NCBI GenBank assembly: GCA_011800805.1
Contig: MPNW01000018.1
Coordinates: 144,772 to 208,771, forward strand
Length of the DNA stretch: 64,000 nucleotides
Source: Hirudo medicinalis
Lineage: Eukaryota; Annelida; Clitellata; Hirudinida; Hirudinidae
Direction of reading: 5' to 3'
Position 1 is the first letter of the stretch; every line of letters begins with the position of its first letter. The position numbers and the translations under genes are program-made. This document shows positions 29,942 to 43,127 of this stretch, piece by piece. The notes beneath the pieces are model-generated. The model did no database searches. It had not been told where the DNA came from and was given only the letters and a program-made list of their open reading frames with translations.

Positions 29942-32440
29942 CTAAAGTGCACGTTGTTTGACAATTGTTTGAGGCTTCTTACCTGCGCAGTTTTTGTTTG
30001 TTGCTTTCGCTAGAGGCCAATCTGAATCATCGAAATCCTCTTTAGTCCAGTTTGGTCCTGGATTCACGTTGGTGCATTTCCATCGCTCACTCGTATCGAA
30101 GTGACCATCTCTGGACGTTGATACTATTCCTACCCGATTAAAATCTAGACTAATTGCATGCACACCCAGCACTGACACCACACTTGGTAGGCGGACATGG
30201 TAAGGAAGGAATGTTGGATGGAATTCGAATGTAGATACTGATTCTCCGTTGACGTAAACTGCCAAATCTTCAATAGCTGTTATCCACATTTCTGTGGAGA
30301 ATAATTGAATTGCCTTAAAGTAGTTATGGTAATGTCTGGAAATGTCAAACCAGTAATATATAAGTATTAACTAATAATTAACAATTAATAATAGAAAACA
30401 GACACGTCCTTATCAATTCCTAGAAATTCTAGAAAGCCTGTGTTCGCATATATGATTAACAATGAAGAAGCTATATTGTTTGTTATCTCTTTCTGCTGGT
30501 TTTATTATTCCAGACGTGGTTAGAAGTTCAGACCCTCTCCCAAGTCATTCGATATACAAATATTTAAATAGCTTATTTAAGTTTAATTGAGTTAGATTGA
30601 AAAAGGACCGCCCATAAATGGCGTAAGCTTTTTGTGGATTTTCAATTTCTGTCATAATCCTCAACGAATCCTGCCGTTGAGCCACAGGGATTTCTGGATT
30701 ACACTTACATACATCACGAACAGTTTGTAAGCACAAAATTCTGTCAAAAAATATCTATAAATTAACTGCTGATCTTTTTAATAACGAAACATTTTTTAAT
30801 TCCACATCACAAAATGTTACAAATTCCCGAATCCCCTCGGTGTCTGGCCTCATTTATGGACAGTCCCTTGTAATCATTAATTAGATTGATTAATAATCCT
30901 ACCTCTTGGATTCGCCTCGTGATTGTCGCTAATTGATATTTCCGAAATTTTTGAAACAATGTCGGATTGTCTGGTAAGATTTTCAAATTCCTCTGATGTG
31001 GTGAGGTTTAATTTGTCTCCTTGGTTGGTGACTTCAAAATGCGCAATTGTAGAAGCTTCGCTGATTTGTAAGCTTTTACTTTGTGCATTCTCTGCAAATT
31101 CATGCAGGTCTGATTGATTTGTTGCATTAAGGAGATCATTGACAGAATTATCTGTTGATTAAAACAAATTTTCATGATTTATCGCTGCCTGAGAAATTCC
31201 AGTTGTGAAACGATTTTATGTGAATTCTGAATTTGTTTGAACTGCCTCTGTTTCTCATCCAAAAAAGCTACCTGTGCTTGAAGCTATATCCTCCAAAGGC
31301 TGGGAACTCGTCTCTGACAACATGTTACTACGATTAAGTTCATCAGTGTCATTCTTAGCAACTGTTGTAACGACGTCCAAATAATCAGTCTCAACATTTG
31401 TCTTTGGGATTTCAGTGTGGCGAAATTCTTTACTTCTTGGAAGAACATTTAATTCCGTAAGTACTTGATAGCTTGCAGGTACAGGTGGACCACTTTGATA
31501 TGTTGTTGCTTCATATAGAACGTCTCCATTCTCTTTTGAAGTTTCTGGATTTTCAGCTTTATACTTGATGACTCCTTGGGAATGCTCTATAATATTGGCA
31601 TTAAAATATTTTATTTCAAATTTTGTCCATGTTGTTCGAGCATGATTACCGATGTTGAAATGGCAATAAACGGATGGTGCATGATCGTCTGATGCCCAAA
31701 TCCATTTTGCATTGGAATTTATTTCTGGAATTTGGATCTTGCCAGCGTTGGGTGATATCTCTTTTGCGGGTTTCAAATCAAGCGTCGTAAAAACAGGCTG
31801 CAAATAGAGCCATGAACAAAAATTATAAAATATTTCACTGTGCTCCTCGATGACTACCTTGAGTTTCCGAATGTCTCTACAAAGCCACCTGCGGTCAGTG
31901 TTCAGGAATCCATCAGGAGATGAGGCAATAAGTCCACCTTTGATGAAGGATGAATCCCGAGCATGAACTTCAACCCCTATCGTCTTATAATTATTTTAGA
32001 ATGGAATTAATCAACAATAATATTAAACAATCCTATGTCCTTACAAGTTTTAATATTTTATCCAGGTATTTATAAAGAAATTTGTTACTGGGAGGACGTT
32101 AACCAAGAGCCGGGGGCTGCATCTCCAAAAATGACATGACCACGGGCGTCATCTGATTACCTTTTTTTGCCTTTGCGAGATCAAAATGAACTGACTTGGT
32201 TTTGGAACCTCACAACCCCATCCCATAAGGGTGCAGTAAATAAATCCCTGATGTTATCCATTCCAACGAGTAAAAATATCCGAATAGCTTGAATAGCACT
32301 TACTGAAATTATCAAACAACCTGGATATTTTCAGGAAGATAAATTACGTCTGGCTTTCTCCAAAATCTCCCATAAAGAAGTGTAACTGGAGAACTGTCTA
32401 TGTACAGAATCATTCTGTCTTTGGCAGTTATTCTGAATTC
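29942..32440 (-). CDS. Protein with two galactose-binding-like modules (gene A)
   Basis: Exons on the minus strand, 5' to 3': 32321-32440, 31858-31976, 31272-31797, 30903-31151, probably one at about 30700-30750, and 29983-30313 (read-through stop at 29942). Module 1 has ITAKDRMILYIDSSPV ... SSPDGFLNTDRRWLC; module 2 has MWITAIEDLAVYVNGE ... TSRDGHFDTSERWKC and EDFDDSDWPLA. The I-T-A-x-D-x-x-x-x-Y-V-N-G pattern and the acidic D-x-D-D-x-x-W-P motif are those of jelly-roll carbohydrate-binding domains, such as the N-terminal module of bacterial alpha-L-rhamnosidases. Between them lie KWIWASDDHAPSVYCHF and a Ser/Thr-rich linker. It is probably secreted or on the cell surface. The first exon was not found. 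Sugar binding is inferred from fold-level similarity only. Confidence 0.65.
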
Positions 32441-33645
32441 TTGAAAATAAACCGAATAGTACATTAATTCAATTAAATAGTAAATATTTCCTTCTATTCA
32501 TTTTGTAATAAGGGTTGTCGAAGATTGGAACAAATTGCCACAATCGGTTGTGCAAGCACACTATGTTTTAAGATTTTATTGTCTTGTTATTTTTTAGATG
32601 AAATTCGTGGCGACGAAGTTTACGTTTCAGCTCAACTGTTTTGTTTTTGCTTTTCCATTACCAAATTGCCACAACATAGAGACCCGAAATTTCTGTCTTC
32701 GGCCCTTTGTATATATTTGGATTCATATTGATTTTTTTGCATTGAAATTCTTTGCGCCCTTGTGAGTTTTTCATTCCCCTTTTCTTTATAGTGCGGACGT
32801 TTTAATACTGTATTTGTTTTCGACGAGGTGTTGTCCCCTGCTGATTTGTTTAGTAACAATAACTATAAATATGTTGAAATTCAGCATTTCCTCCTTTACT
32901 TTTGTATAGTATCAAAGTAGAAGGAAGTTCCTTGCATGAACCAACCTTTTCCTTTCGATGAGACCGCATCGTAATTTCTCCTGCCTAATCAAGCAAGCGT
33001 TTGTATGCAGTTTAATAGAATAGAGTACATATTATGCAATTTAATTTAACCTTTTAATTTTAGCGCAGTCCCGCTATTTGGCGAGAAACAAACGCATAAG
33101 AAAAGTGAGACTCGAAACATAAACTCCAGAATTTTTCCTGAATGTTAACATAAGCGTTGCTACCAACAAATTACCTGACGCAATCAACCCAAAAGATAAA
33201 ATAAATTTAACCATATTGAATCATAATCTAATTCGAGATTAAACATTCATCCGTAAAGTGTATATTGAGCACATGTGTATTGAACAAAAAGGAGATAACG
33301 GCGAAAATTTTTTCGTTTATCAATAATCATAACTTGGTTTGCAGTTCGGACTTGGTCGTTTATGTGAAACCTGTTTAATAGTGGGCCATTTCCATAGATA
33401 CTGCAAAGCCAGACCAACCGGGGACGAGCTGGGGCCGCCTCTGCCCCAAGATGAGGTCAAGGTCAAATTATTCGGTGGAGGATTTAAACTCTAAATACAA
33501 ATTATGCATTATTTTATCAGCATATGAAAATACGAAAACCCCTAACCGGAATCAATAACGTAGCTGTTCATAAAACTCGAGGTATTTGAAAAAAAATGCA
33601 TTTTTCAATTGCTTTCTAGTCTTACTACGTTTTAAAATGGGCGTT

Positions 33646-33802
33646 CAGGGCCGCCGAGAGAGGGGGCTGGACAAGTGCCCATAGGCCAGCATGGGTTTTA
33701 AAGTATTACAATTATGATCTTTTTTTTTGCTATTCCATAATATAGGGGCCCTTTTTTTTTACGTATTTGACATCGGACCCGAAATTTGTGTCGGCGGCCC
33801 TG
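33646..33802. mobile_element. Small non-autonomous DNA transposon (MITE)
   Basis: A 157-base segment bounded by perfect 12-base inverted ends, CAGGGCCGCCGA and TCGGCGGCCCTG. A CAGGG start with GC-rich ends and no coding capacity is typical of hAT-type miniature elements. An 8-base target duplication is not evident. Confidence 0.65.
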
Positions 33803-34306
33803 CCTCGATCAAATATTAAATGAAGGTGAATGAGCATATTGTGAGCCTTATGACGGTTGAAAAATTTTTTCGCAACAAAAACATATCAACAAAATATCAT
33901 TGCAAGTATTGCAAGTAATGCGAACACAGGTTTGGCGCAAGACCACTTATTTCCAGCTGCGACAAATCTAACCGATGTAGCGATCTGCCTCAACTATTTC
34001 ACAACAGACAAGAGGAAGGCTCTCATTTCTTCTTTTTTTACGTCATTACTCAGACCACACTTAATTAACACCAACCAAGCGAAGCTCAAATTAGATCACT
34101 GACACCCAGCACAAAGAGGACTTACTAATGATATCCAGTCGAGTAACAAGACCAATTTATTGTTCACACTATGGAAAAGTCATTTTTGGCTATTGATGAA
34201 TAATGTAGAAAGGTCACAATGTGCATTAAGTATAACATTTATGAGCGATATAAAATCACCACCTAATTGTTTCCCATTGTACCTTCGTTGCACAAAGTTC
34301 TACAAG

Positions 34307-37300
34307 TTATGAGTGATAATGTTCATTTCTCTGGTAAAAGCTGTTTCCCTGACTTGGTGGTCTGGCTCCTCCTTGGCCACCAAACTTAGCTCCTCCCCTG
34401 TACGAGACATTCCCACCTCTTGCAGGGTTGTTAGTGTTGTTGTAAGGGGGTGCATTTCCTTTAAAAAAAGTGGAATATGTTGACTGAAGACATCATTTGA
34501 CAAAGCATCTTATAATACCATACCCTGTCTATTGACAAACTGTTGACGATTGGGATGGCGTTGATACTGCGACCCTGGCTTTGGTCCTCTTTGATTCTGA
34601 GTGTTTGTGAATTCTGTAAATCAATCAATTAGCTGATTGCAAGAGCAATATTATGTGTGAGCAATTGTAAAAAGCTTTAAAGTTATCTGCATACCCTGGT
34701 AAGACTTTCCAGCACTTGCAGTCTGAGCAAATGTCTTGGATCCAACATCCTTTGATTCATCACTTTGTCCAGAGCTCCCATTTTGTGGTTGCTCAACTTG
34801 AACTTCATTCGCTAAACCACCATCAGCCTGAGAGGTCGCATGGAATCCAGAATGGAAAATATCAGCATTTGGATTCATGGTGTAAGATCCTTTCTGATTC
34901 TGCATTTTGCAATATTGCCATTACGATCTACTATCACTAGGCTTAAACAAGGGTCGTTATCAAGTATCTTTAAGATCTGATTTTGAATTTAAAAAAAATT
35001 AAAGCTATTGAAAACCTATAAATCCATGCCCATCTACATAATAATTAGCAGTAAATTGAAGGAAACCACAAATAACTAACCTCTAGTTGCTGCTGTTGAG
35101 GTTGCTGCTGCTGCTGCTGCTGTTGTTGATAGGCAGAAACATTGGGAACAGATCCCATCATAAAACCAGAGATCTGGCATTCAGTCTCAGAATCAGGCAG
35201 TTGCATGGGTTGGTAGGAAGGGTAAGCAATGGTTGGAGGAGATATGTTGGATGGAATCTGCTGGTGCTGCTTTACCTCCATCACGTCATGAATGGTCTGT
35301 CAATGTGAATTTATAGATTATTCAACCAAAAATTAATCATTGTCAGCTGATTATTGCATCAACTATCCAAACAAAATTCTATTTCGAAAATGAAAAATAA
35401 ACTTATTAGCTATAAAGATAAGCAGGCAGTTTTTCAACCATGTGTCTTGTCCATTGAAATACAACATCAATTCAGACAAGATTAAGAACATGTCTTCATG
35501 ATTTGTAAGACAGAGAGTTTAGCACATTGCACAGCAAGATATTTGAATGTTGTTCATGATGATATTAGGATGGCCACACCAAGCCAAACAATTAAATCTT
35601 ATATAATTCCTTCTAAGGGAGCATCAAATAATATGCAGTCTTAATGTCCAGATGCAAATTAAGGTTTCTTATGGAAATACTTGCACCAGAGCCGACATCT
35701 TTTATAAGTATTGTTACAACACTGCGAAATGCCATTAATTAATTTTTGTAATTAAGTTTACATTATTTATTAATAAATTTGTTGTTGTATTTGGAATCTT
35801 TCTAGGACTACCTCTATGTGAGCTGATTAAGTTTATAACATCACAGAATCTCAGGCTCACAAAAATAAGAAGATTCTTATTCAGCAAATAATCACGCAAA
35901 TGATCATTACGCAATAACTGGCAGCAGGATTATTACGTAAGTGTGGTATTTACAGGTAATACCACTCACTTGTTAACTGAATATTTGCTGAATAAATCCA
36001 ACAATAAACTCGGCATAAATCAAGCCCAGTCGTTTATTACAGTATCTTTAAGTACTAACAGAAGTCAGCAAAGATCTGAATTAAGGAGGATTCGATAATT
36101 ACCTGGTTGTTCCTCTCATAAACATTCGTGGGAATTCTCTGGTAAATTTGCTGCTGGGGATAGTAAACGTCACCGGGCACTGAGGTTGACATACCCAATG
36201 TTTGACCTTCATGATGGTGGTGGTGGTGGAGGAGATGTGGAGGATGGAGTCTGTTGTGATATACGGGATAACCACCTGCCTGAGAACCCGCAATGGTAGC
36301 CATCGGTAATTGCTGATGTTGTTCATAAGAACAGGGCAATTACACTTTAGGTGACATTACACTTTTAATCAAAATGCATTTTTTTTAATGAACTCTTACA
36401 TGTTGATCTTGTTGTAGGTGATGGTGATGGTCAATTATTTGTGGTTGCAAAGAGGAAGGTGAGTTCGATGACACGACAGCATCGGCAGGTGAGTTGACGA
36501 TTGAGCTGTTGTTCACGTTGTTCTGATCTGCTCAATAAAATAATCAAATTCCTTGATATCACACACAGATAATGTTCATAGCCTACAAAAAAAACCACTT
36601 TCTGCACCTTCAATTAGAGACTCTTGCAAAAAATTGTAGCTTCCTTGCACGGATGAAACAATGTCTCTCAAGGGACGCTGCCCGTCAAAAGTTGATGTTC
36701 CGAAATATTGGGCTGCCAGTGGAGTACCGAACGGGGCCCTGCTGACAAGTTGCGACTGAACCAGGGATTCTGAGTTTGGCCAATGACCACCCATCATCAC
36801 TCCCTGGGGCACAGCTACCGATTGATGATCAAGAGCTGCTGACTGGAGCTCTGACACCGGCCTATTGATGCTTTGCTGGAGTTGCTGGCTATGCATACTT
36901 TCTGAGTTCTCTGACGACGAGACGATAATTTTGATTGGGCACGAGTCATTTTAAAAGCAAAAAAGTCTAATTACTAACGGTATGGGGTTCCATTTTCCAT
37001 CACAGGGGACTCTGACAATTCATTATGGAGAGTTGGATTTGCTTCAGGTAGAACCTCACTTACTTCAAATCCATTGGAAGTGATGCATACAGTTTCTACA
37101 GCAGTATTGTTGCCATTCAACAGCTGCTGAGGCTCTTCGTCTATGTCTCGTTCTAACGAGTCGGTGTCTTTGACAGGACTTTCCTCCTTGACTAGGAATG
37201 GAATTACAGGAAAACATTGTCACAATAACGGGAATTATAGGAAAACATTGTCACAATAATGGGATCGAAGACTAATTGCTCATACCATAGCTCAAACTTG

Positions 37301-39760
37301 TAACAGCTCTAAAGCAAAACTAGGAAATTGATCGATTGGCTTTGTGGCGAAATTCAAAATGAGTCACAAATATTTTCAATGCTGACTTTTAAGATCAAGA
37401 AATAACTATGCTTAGTAAAATATGGAGCAATAACAATTTCCAAACATAAAGATCATCATAGCTACAACATAAAAAAACAAATGCTTCCAATCTTACATTC
37501 CTTCCGAGCTATTTTTAATAAACGACAATACGAATGTATAACAATCAAAACATTATGAGAACAAGCAAGAAAGAAGACATCTCAAATAATTCATGGACTT
37601 TATTCTGCCACATTAAATGCGTAAATTATATAAGCGTACAGTCTCAGCACACAGAAATTGACAATCCCATTTGTCTCATTGCGCAACTATTTAACGTTAT
37701 ACATAAACGGCAGTAATGGACGACGTCAGCCACCTTCGATGTTTTCGAGCAGGAGACCACTCTCAAAGTAGCATCCACCGGTGATGGAATCCATCAATTG
37801 AGCCACTTCTTTGTAAGTAACCTCGCCGAGAACGGTCTTTTCTGACTTCTCGAGGAGCAGGTGCAAGTGCTCTGCGGCACCACCGCACTGCTGACCGTAA
37901 CTGAAATGATAAACTAAAATTTAATCAAGAAGTACAAAGTTGATTCATGTTTAGAAGTCCTCATTCACAAGCTCAACTACAGAAAGACCCCAAAGCTAAC
38001 CTTTGCTCCAAATCCTTCGAGAGAGTCACAAGGTTGTGGAATTCATCCAGAATTTTCAATTGGTCTTCACTAAGAGCCTAGTGAAATTAAGCACATAAAT
38101 TATTTACATTAACAAATATGGCTATCAATCAAGGCATAAATAATAAAAATGCTTCTTTATTTAATCATTTGTAAAATTCCATTGCAATAAATTTCCCAGC
38201 ATCTGAGACGAACTCAGTTGTCAAAAAAAAGTAAAGTTGGGCACAAATAACAACAAACGGAATATTTGGAAGTGCAAATAAATATGCACATAAGTATATC
38301 CTGCAGAACTCACATTCATTGAACATTTGCCTGATAAAAATCCCTCCCTTGCCTCACTGTCACTGAGAGTTTTGAGGGCAACCTGGCATTTCAACACCTC
38401 CTTCAGCCTTGAAATGTCGGAATTCTGCTTTTCGATTTTGTCTCGCTTGGCTTGCTTACGAAGTACTTTCTCAGTCTATGAGTAGAAATGCATGAAGGAT
38501 AGTAGGAATGGCAACATAAAGTGTTCAAAGGCATTTCACTTCAATATAGATAATGTACAAATGCTTTTAATGTAATTTAATCAATAAAATTGCATGATGC
38601 CAATGAGTTTGAAAATATTAGTAGGTGTTGTTCAAGTATATTCAATTCTACAAATAACAATGTCTACCTCATTGTTAATTTGATGGAACTGCTTCAGAAG
38701 CTCTTTTGAAAACTCAAGATTTTGGACCACTTGATCATATTTAGATACTGCTTCCTGAATAAAATTAATTAATCAATAACAAATTGAACAACACAACTGT
38801 TTGCATTCATTATAACCATAAGTTAAAAAAAATTAAATTGTCCCTCTATTAATTAAGACAAGTTTTGCTAATTTGTTTCTAGCATTCATCATCAATCATC
38901 CACAATTCAACTTTTCCTCAGCTACTCAAATCATTGGCAAACACTAGATTGTATTTGACTTAAATGAGACATATTGCTCATAAATGATGCTTTATCTATA
39001 ATATCATATTAATAATATTAGCATTATCATATCAATCAAATTATTTATTACATGATTTGCAAATACCAGTTTTATATCAATACTTTCTATTTTTCTTAGC
39101 AGCCAAAATGCCCTATTATGTCTCCTTAAGATGTTCTTAGTTATGTTCCCATTATTTATTTCAAGGCACAACTAAAGAATGGCTTTATCCAATTATTTTA
39201 TTTGTCATTGTTTTTCTTCCATGCATTGCAGAAACATTGATTTAAAAAAACCTTAAATATCAATTTTTGAATGTTTTGAGCCTGCACTGTGGTAATAACA
39301 AAAGTTTTAGGACCAAACGACAAAGGTAATTTCAGTAGTTGCAAGTAAGAAAGCATGGAGTAATTTAGAGAACCTGTTGATCTTTATCAAGGACGACTCC
39401 TTCCTTAGCCTTGCTCTTATAACTGTCAAGCTTCACCTACAAGAAAAGGTAAGTAGGCCAAATGTTTTATCCATCGACATTATATCAGCGGTAAAGGTAA
39501 CAGTTGTACAATTATCCGGTGCATTACCGTTAATAAATTTGCAGAGTCGAGAAAAAGTACTCATAAACCTGAGTGAACACGTGCAAACAATGTACTGTAA
39601 TGCGTACTTTTATGTAAAAAGCAAAAGTCTAAAACATAAAAATGATTAACAAAAGTATCACTTCAAAATTACTCACCTTCCTCTTTTCCAGATTTCGAAC
39701 TTTTTTTTCTAGAATTATGACACATTGTTTAATCGGAGCTTCGCCTTCGAGAGACGCCAT
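34307..39760 (-). CDS. CAPRIN1: Caprin (cytoplasmic RNA-granule protein)
   Basis: RNA-binding partner of G3BP and FMRP that controls mRNA translation and stress granules. Exons on the minus strand: 39677-39760 (start ATG 39760), 39374-39436, 38668-38754, 38314-38475, 38001-38077, 37734-37900, 36979-37191, about 36596-36910, 36400-36527, 36103-36312, 35081-35296, 34695-34899, 34524-34613 and 34307-34458. Phases join without break to about 722 residues. HR1 is complete (KKVRNLEKRK, SKYDQVVQNLEF, LSEDQLKILDEF, LLLEKSEKTV). The G3BP-binding part of HR2 is kept as GSYNFLQESLI. The C-terminus is Q/N-rich with a polyGln tract, a six-His run and terminal RGG-type repeats (PARGG, YRGGAKFGGQGG). The ends of exons 8 and 10 are the least certain. 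Confidence 0.95.
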
Positions 39761-40602
39761 TTTTATGATTTCCTGCAATAAGATGGGTGTGCGATAGAAC
39801 AAGATAAACGAATCATTGGAAACAAAAAAGTCTTCTGGAATGTAACCAAAAATATGAAACCAAATCATTTAACATACAATATTTTGTGGATTTTAATAAA
39901 ATATGCAAAAACAAACAGAAAATTTCGAAATTAGTTGAGTCATTTAACTTTTATTAAAAATAGGTCTCATTTGCTTAAAATACTAAAATGACAAATATGA
40001 TCTTTATATTTTTATATTATATTTTTCCATAGTCTTAAACTAATTTTAAATTTGATAAATCTACAAAAACTTTTTAAATTTATATTCATCGGACCAAAAT
40101 TAACGTAATTTTCAACTTTCAAAAAAACAAGTTGGCTGACAAAAGACAACTCTTTCGGCTACTTATTAAAATTTACTCTCCTATCATAAAAGATGAATCT
40201 CCAGACACCACGAAAAGTAAAGTGGTCTCCCACATGGAAAGCCAGAGGCAGTCAGCTATTAGCTAATTAGCTCATTACCACTCTTATCATGATATAACTT
40301 ACACATGCAACAATCCCAATCCAAACTTCAATTTCACCCACAATCACTTTTTTGCACCTCTCGATGCTACCACTACTACTTGCACATTTAACAGCCAAAC
40401 TTGTTAACGTTACGGATTCTTGGCCTACACCAAACACTCTGAGTTGCAACAAGGGCCAATTTGGAAGAATATTTTGGCTACACAAACCAGATTCAAAAAT
40501 GTCCAACTGGGTAGGTTCCACAAACTTTTATTGACAAATCATAATTATGATGGAGAGCTTACATAGGGATACCAATTCTTCCACACTTTAGAGTATGATT
40601 GG

Positions 40603-42156
40603 TTAACGATGAGAATCAACAGCTTTCTGGAGGGCGTCATAACAATCCAATGCGATTTGGGCTTCAGCTTTTGATTTTTCTGAAGATGCAGTCAACAGAT
40701 CCTGAGCTGCCTTTGTTGCTCCATCCCGAATAGCCTAAAATAACAATTAAGGTAATTGTAAAGATAACCCGAGACGGGTGCATTGACGTGCAACATCCAT
40801 AAATTCCAAAACTCAGTTCAACTACTTTAAAAGTTTAGAAATAGTAAAGAAATGCAAATCAAATTATGAGTGTTATATTTGTATGGAGTTATTTTCAAAT
40901 AGTAAAACCATATGAAACAGAATATTGGAGAAAGAGTAAAAAAAAACTCTATCAAGGTAGAAGAGAATAATATCACTGACTGCACCACACACATGATTCT
41001 TTCTAACAGAGCCTAACATTGCCCATCTTATACTATTAATTTTATATGCACTAATTTCTAACTAAACCACAATTAACCTGAGCATCTAATTGATCCACAG
41101 GACAACCTTCCTCAACCAAAATTTGTACAGAGGAGTCATCATTGATTGTCACTGAACCACTGCTCACTGAAATAAAATCAGAATGACTTGCTTATAACAA
41201 AGAAATTATTTAAATGTCAATACAGTTCCACCAGCACCAAACTACTTTCTAACAAAAACTGACTTAGTAATAATAGAACCGAACTAGTAATAATAGTAGC
41301 ACTCAAACTAAACTTTAGAGTCATTCCAAATTAATGAAATATGGTTTTAAAAACAACAAATGCCTACCATCAATAAATGGGGAGAAAATGTGTTAATTAA
41401 CTTTACATATTTGTTACCCAATCAAAGGTATGCAAATACTTACCAAAAAACTTCTTCAAAGCTCCATCATTTTCATGAACAGAGACAACACCAGGCTTCA
41501 AAACTGCAAGAAGAGGAACATGTTGTGGAAGAATGCCAAAATCACCATTCAGTGTTGGTACATCGACTTGCTTGACATTGGCATCTTTATAAAAGACCTG
41601 TCAGAACAAAAAAATTTATTTAGCCATATTAAACTATTTAAAACTGAAATGTGATTGCCCATGAAACAAACTACATGCCCTTTCACTTTGATTTTCTCTT
41701 TTCAAAGAATTGTATTATTAATCCAAAACATTTATAAGTTCTAAAATTTATTTCTGTGCTATCCCAACAATTAGACAAGACAGTGAATTAAACGTTATTG
41801 TTTAACAAAAAATAAATATAATCTAAAAAGATTTTAATAAAAACACATTTTTTGAATTACGCTATCACACAAATAATATTTGAGTATCTGACTTGCACAT
41901 TCACAACTAAGAATATCCATTACATGCAAGCATCGCTCATGCAGAAACCTGAGGTGTAAGCCATATATTTTGTTTAACTACTTAAACATTAAACTTTTAA
42001 ACAATTTACCGAAACAGGAGAGGCGAAGGTGAAAGCCATGTCGGCGTATCCAGCTTTCTGCTGAGCCATAATTCCAGCGTTGCGAAAACCTGAAAACGCA
42101 TGATTTGACAGAACCTGTCCGGATCTTCTAATTATGTGACGACAGATGCCAGCCAT
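40603..42156 (-). CDS. ATP5F1D: Mitochondrial ATP synthase delta subunit
   Basis: Part of the F1 central stalk of mitochondrial ATP synthase. Four exons on the minus strand: 42010-42156 (start ATG 42156), 41444-41597, 41078-41166 and 40603-40734 (TAA). They join in frame to 173 residues, close to the family's length of about 168. The Arg-rich start (MAGICRHIIRRSG) is a matrix-targeting peptide. The beta-sandwich domain shows MAFTFASPVS, VKQVDVPTLNGDFGILPQH and VSSGSVTINDDSSVQILVEE. The C-terminal helical hairpin follows (ASSEKSKAEAQIALDCYDAL). Nothing unusual is seen. Confidence 0.96.
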
Positions 42157-43127
42157 ATCCAAAATTTAGCAGAGACTCGAACCAAAAGCACCCAACGTCG
42201 CGATTATTACCCTGACCTCCAGAAGCCCACAGAATAATTAGGATGAATTATCAATGGTCCAAAAATTGTGTAAAAAATAAATTTAATTATTTAAATAAAT
42301 GCAAAAATATTAGTTAATTTTTATTATTTTTTTTGTTTATTTATAATTCTCTATAGACTGAACTAGGAGGTTGATTTAAAGTGAAAGTTCCGGTAAAATG
42401 GAGATCCCGGATATTATGCATATCCCGGTAAGATTCTTTTGATAAAGTAGCAAATCTTGTTTGATGAAGATTCAATATAAATAATCTAACGATCTGCTAA
42501 GATTGCGAACAGAGGAACATGGAATAAATAGCTCGTTATTTCCATTGCACTTTCTCTAACGTTTAAAAGTTCTTTAGAAGAAATACATTTAATTGTTGTT
42601 ATTCTGCTGCTTATCATTTCTACAGATCATTAGGAAACGGATTTATTCTCTGACAGTTCATGTCTATTTATAAATACTATATTTGAGAGGCATAGCAGGT
42701 AAAAGGCAATTGGTTTTGCAGTTAGTATTATGGCAGAGTTCTTTAAAGCTATTGGAGATGATACTCACCCTTATTATTCCTAACTTCATCAAGTGCTCAA
42801 ATTTATATTTTGGAATGGGTATTAAATAATGAATTAGAGTCAAGCAAGTTGACCAAACTACCCCAACACCCCATCTTATTGTATCTTTGTTCTTACATTT
42901 TACTTTCTATTCATTCACAAATACTAGAGCAAACTATGTATAACAAGTAAGTTATGATGTGCAAGTTAGTTCAGAGCATTGTATTCTTGTAACCTGACTG
43001 TAAGAGTGAGTCATTATGCTTTATCAGTTCACAACTGATCTTGCAATATGAGAGCACTCCTGGGAAAGTGTTCTTTGTGAATGGTCTAAGAGCCCATGAT
43101 GTTCATGCCTAAAGCACCATGCAAAGA
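42157..43127. other. Upstream region of ATP5F1D; no confident gene
   Basis: A possible plus-strand first exon (ATG at about 42731, MAEFFKAIGDD) follows an acceptor-like TTTTGCAG, but no donor is clear. It could feed the unidentified terminal exon at 45094-45411 on the far side of the transposon. Confidence 0.25.

Noticed and set aside
33857..34102. 81-codon plus-strand frame
   Set aside because: Isolated; another frame hints at Cys/His pairs of a decayed zinc finger but too broken to name.
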